NCBI GenBank assembly: GCA_003694905.1
Contig: RFJM01000089.1
Location: 1 to 6,965, forward strand
Direction of reading: 5' to 3'
Length of the DNA: 6,965 nt
DNA from: Caldilineae bacterium
GTDB taxonomy: Bacteria > Chloroflexota > Anaerolineae > J102
Translations under genes and position numbers: made by a program
The notes under the pieces: generated by a model
What the model was told of the DNA's origin: nothing
Seen by the model: only the letters and a program-made list of their open reading frames with translations
The model's database searches: none
Part shown: one piece after another, positions 6,267-6,965 of the stretch
How positions within the stretch are numbered: position 1 is the first letter of the stretch
How the letters are laid out: every line of letters starts with the position of its first letter

Positions 6267-6293
6267 AGTCTGAAGCCACCTTAGTGGCAGACT
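6267..6293. promoter_or_regulatory. Imperfect dyad in the leader of the molybdoenzyme gene
   Basis: AGTCTG (6267-6272) pairs with CAGACT (6288-6293), and inside it CCAC (6276-6279) pairs with GTGG (6284-6287). This leaves a 3-nt bulge (6273-6275) and a 4-nt loop. It ends about 20 nt before the start codon at 6247, just upstream of the Shine-Dalgarno sequence (5'-GGAGG at 6263-6259). It could be an operator or an mRNA hairpin; it lacks a T-run, so it is not an intrinsic terminator. The rest of the 162-nt gap (6248-6409) holds no convincing -35/-10 pair. It does contain two adjacent GGGTGA(T/G) heptamers at 6367-6380. Confidence 0.4.
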
Positions 6294-6409
6294 TGCTCAT
6301 CGCCTGGTTTACCCATACGATAACTTGGACCCTTGGCGCTGTACATCCCCCGAACGTGGGATTCTTGGGTGATGGGTGAGGTATTTGTGTGGGATAGGGA
6401 ATGTGGAGT

Positions 6410-6550
6410 TTATGTCAGGAAATGCGGCGGAGCCTGGGTGATGAACTCGTCGAAGGCCGCCTCGTGGTCGGGCGAGGCGGTGGTGTAGCGATTGAGGTAG
6501 GGGATGAAGGGGTTCATCTGGCTTGTGGTCATCTTGCGGCTATCTTCCAT
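6410..6550 (-). CDS. Small ORF of unknown function (46 aa), tightly linked to the HEAT-repeat gene
   Basis: I do not recognise this protein. It reads MEDSRKMTTS, then QMNPFIPYLNRYTTASPDHE, and ends with PPHFLT and a TAA. It is soluble, with no signal peptide or membrane segment and no cysteine. The ATG lies 6 nt after the stop codon of the HEAT-repeat gene, with a weak AGG just ahead, so translation is probably coupled; internal ATGs at codons 7 and 12 are alternative starts. Nearly all codons from 12 onward end in G or C, like neighbouring real genes, which supports coding. It could also be the displaced C-terminus of a longer protein. It is followed by the 162-nt gap before the molybdoenzyme gene, and nothing links it to that enzyme beyond position. 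Confidence 0.5.
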   Translation of the reverse strand: MEDSRKMTTSQMNPFIPYLNRYTTASPDHEAAFDEFITQAPPHFLT

Positions 6551-6556
6551 CCTGGG

Positions 6557-6965
6557 CTATTCCGCGCTGCTGCCGGCGGCCACCCCGGCCACCCCCACCA
6601 GGGCGCGGTAGAGGAGGTCGTCCAGTTGCCCCAGGTACTTGATCTCTCCACCCTCCAGCACGTACACCGGCCGGCGGCTGCGCGAGTCGCGGATGGCGTC
6701 GGCCAGGGCGGCGACGATGGCCGGCTGGCGTTCGGCGGCCTCTCTCCCGCGCCCCAGGGCGGCCAGCACCTGCGCGGCGGCGTAGGCCGTGGCCGCGCTC
6801 TCGTCCCGCAGGGCAGCGGCCAGGGCGGGCACGATCTCCCCCTCTGCCAGGCGGAAGCGCTCCGCGGCGGCCAGGGCGTCCTGCTGCACCCGGCCCACGT
6901 CGCGCAGGGCGACCAGCAGCGCCTGGGCCACGGCCGGCGTCACCCGCCGCAGGTGGCTGAGGGCG
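6557..6965 (-). CDS. C-terminal part of a HEAT-repeat-like protein (5' end outside window)
   Basis: The last 135 residues are seen; the frame is open to the right edge (ALSHLRRV precedes the GTG at 6943), so that GTG is internal rather than the start. The sequence is alanine- and leucine-rich paired helices: VTPAVAQALLVALRD, then IVPALAAALRDESAATAYAAAQVLAALGRG, then QPAIVAALADAIRDS. The roughly 35-residue spacing and the ALRD helix ends are typical of HEAT/PBS-lyase-type repeats. The end, RRPVYVLEGGEIKYLGQLDDLLYRALVGVAG, is a non-repeat cap. HEAT repeats serve as a protein-binding scaffold; in Chloroflexota and Cyanobacteria they are often attached to NACHT or other signalling domains, but none is visible here. 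The stop is at 6557-6559, followed after 6 nt by the 46-aa ORF. Its relation to the respiratory cluster is unclear. Confidence 0.7.
   Translation of the reverse strand, partial: ALSHLRRVTPAVAQALLVALRDVGRVQQDALAAAERFRLAEGEIVPALAAALRDESAATAYAAAQVLAALGRGREAAERQPAIVAALADAIRDSRSRRPVYVLEGGEIKYLGQLDDLLYRALVGVAGVAAGSSAE

Noticed and set aside
3959..6268. Long plus-strand open frame of 769 codons opposite the molybdoenzyme gene
   Set aside because: It mirrors the codons of the real minus-strand gene, has no recognisable domain and has a composition typical of antisense frames in GC-rich DNA.

Overview
The window is GC-rich (roughly 60-65% by eye) and is dominated by a minus-strand cluster for a membrane-bound molybdenum/iron-sulfur respiratory enzyme. 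Protein style, the ActC-like NrfD subunit, heptanucleotide filler repeats between genes and an antitoxin-like orphan all fit an uncultured Chloroflexota (Anaerolineae/Caldilineae-like) chromosome. That taxonomy is inference; there is no rRNA or other marker gene here.

Layout, right to left, which is the direction of transcription of most genes. (1) At the right edge is the C-terminal end of a HEAT-repeat-like protein (6557-6965, runs off the window), followed 6 nt later by a 46-codon ORF of unknown function (6410-6550). (2) A 162-nt gap follows, carrying an imperfect 27-nt dyad just upstream of the next gene. (3) Next comes an 804-aa Tat-exported molybdopterin oxidoreductase (3833-6247). (4) A 421-nt gap is occupied by a plus-strand, antitoxin-like gene (3528-3845) with its own strong sigma70-type promoter (3438-3466). 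(5) After it lie a four-cluster ferredoxin subunit (2710-3411), a 7-nt tandem-repeat array (2627-2714) and an NrfD-family membrane subunit (1033-2586). (6) A 61-aa single-span membrane protein (793-978) then overlaps a TorD-type chaperone carrying a C-terminal two-cluster ferredoxin domain (1-821, runs off the left edge).

How the genes would work together. The catalytic subunit is exported folded by Tat, carrying the 4-cluster subunit with it. Electrons pass between the molybdenum site, a chain of five [4Fe-4S] clusters and the quinone pool through the NrfD subunit. The TorD domain would guard cofactor loading and Tat release of the catalytic subunit. Gene order (MopB, FeS, NrfD, TorD) resembles psr/phs/arx-type operons, but the active-site region does not let me name the substrate. 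Polysulfide, thiosulfate, tetrathionate or arsenic oxyanions remain open, as does the direction of electron flow.

Most unusual points: the TorD-ferredoxin fusion, the small membrane protein between nrfD and torD, the operon split by an opposite-strand orphan antitoxin-like gene, an NrfD with an apparent extra hydrophobic pair, and heptamer arrays in the intergenic gaps, one of which supplies a stop codon.
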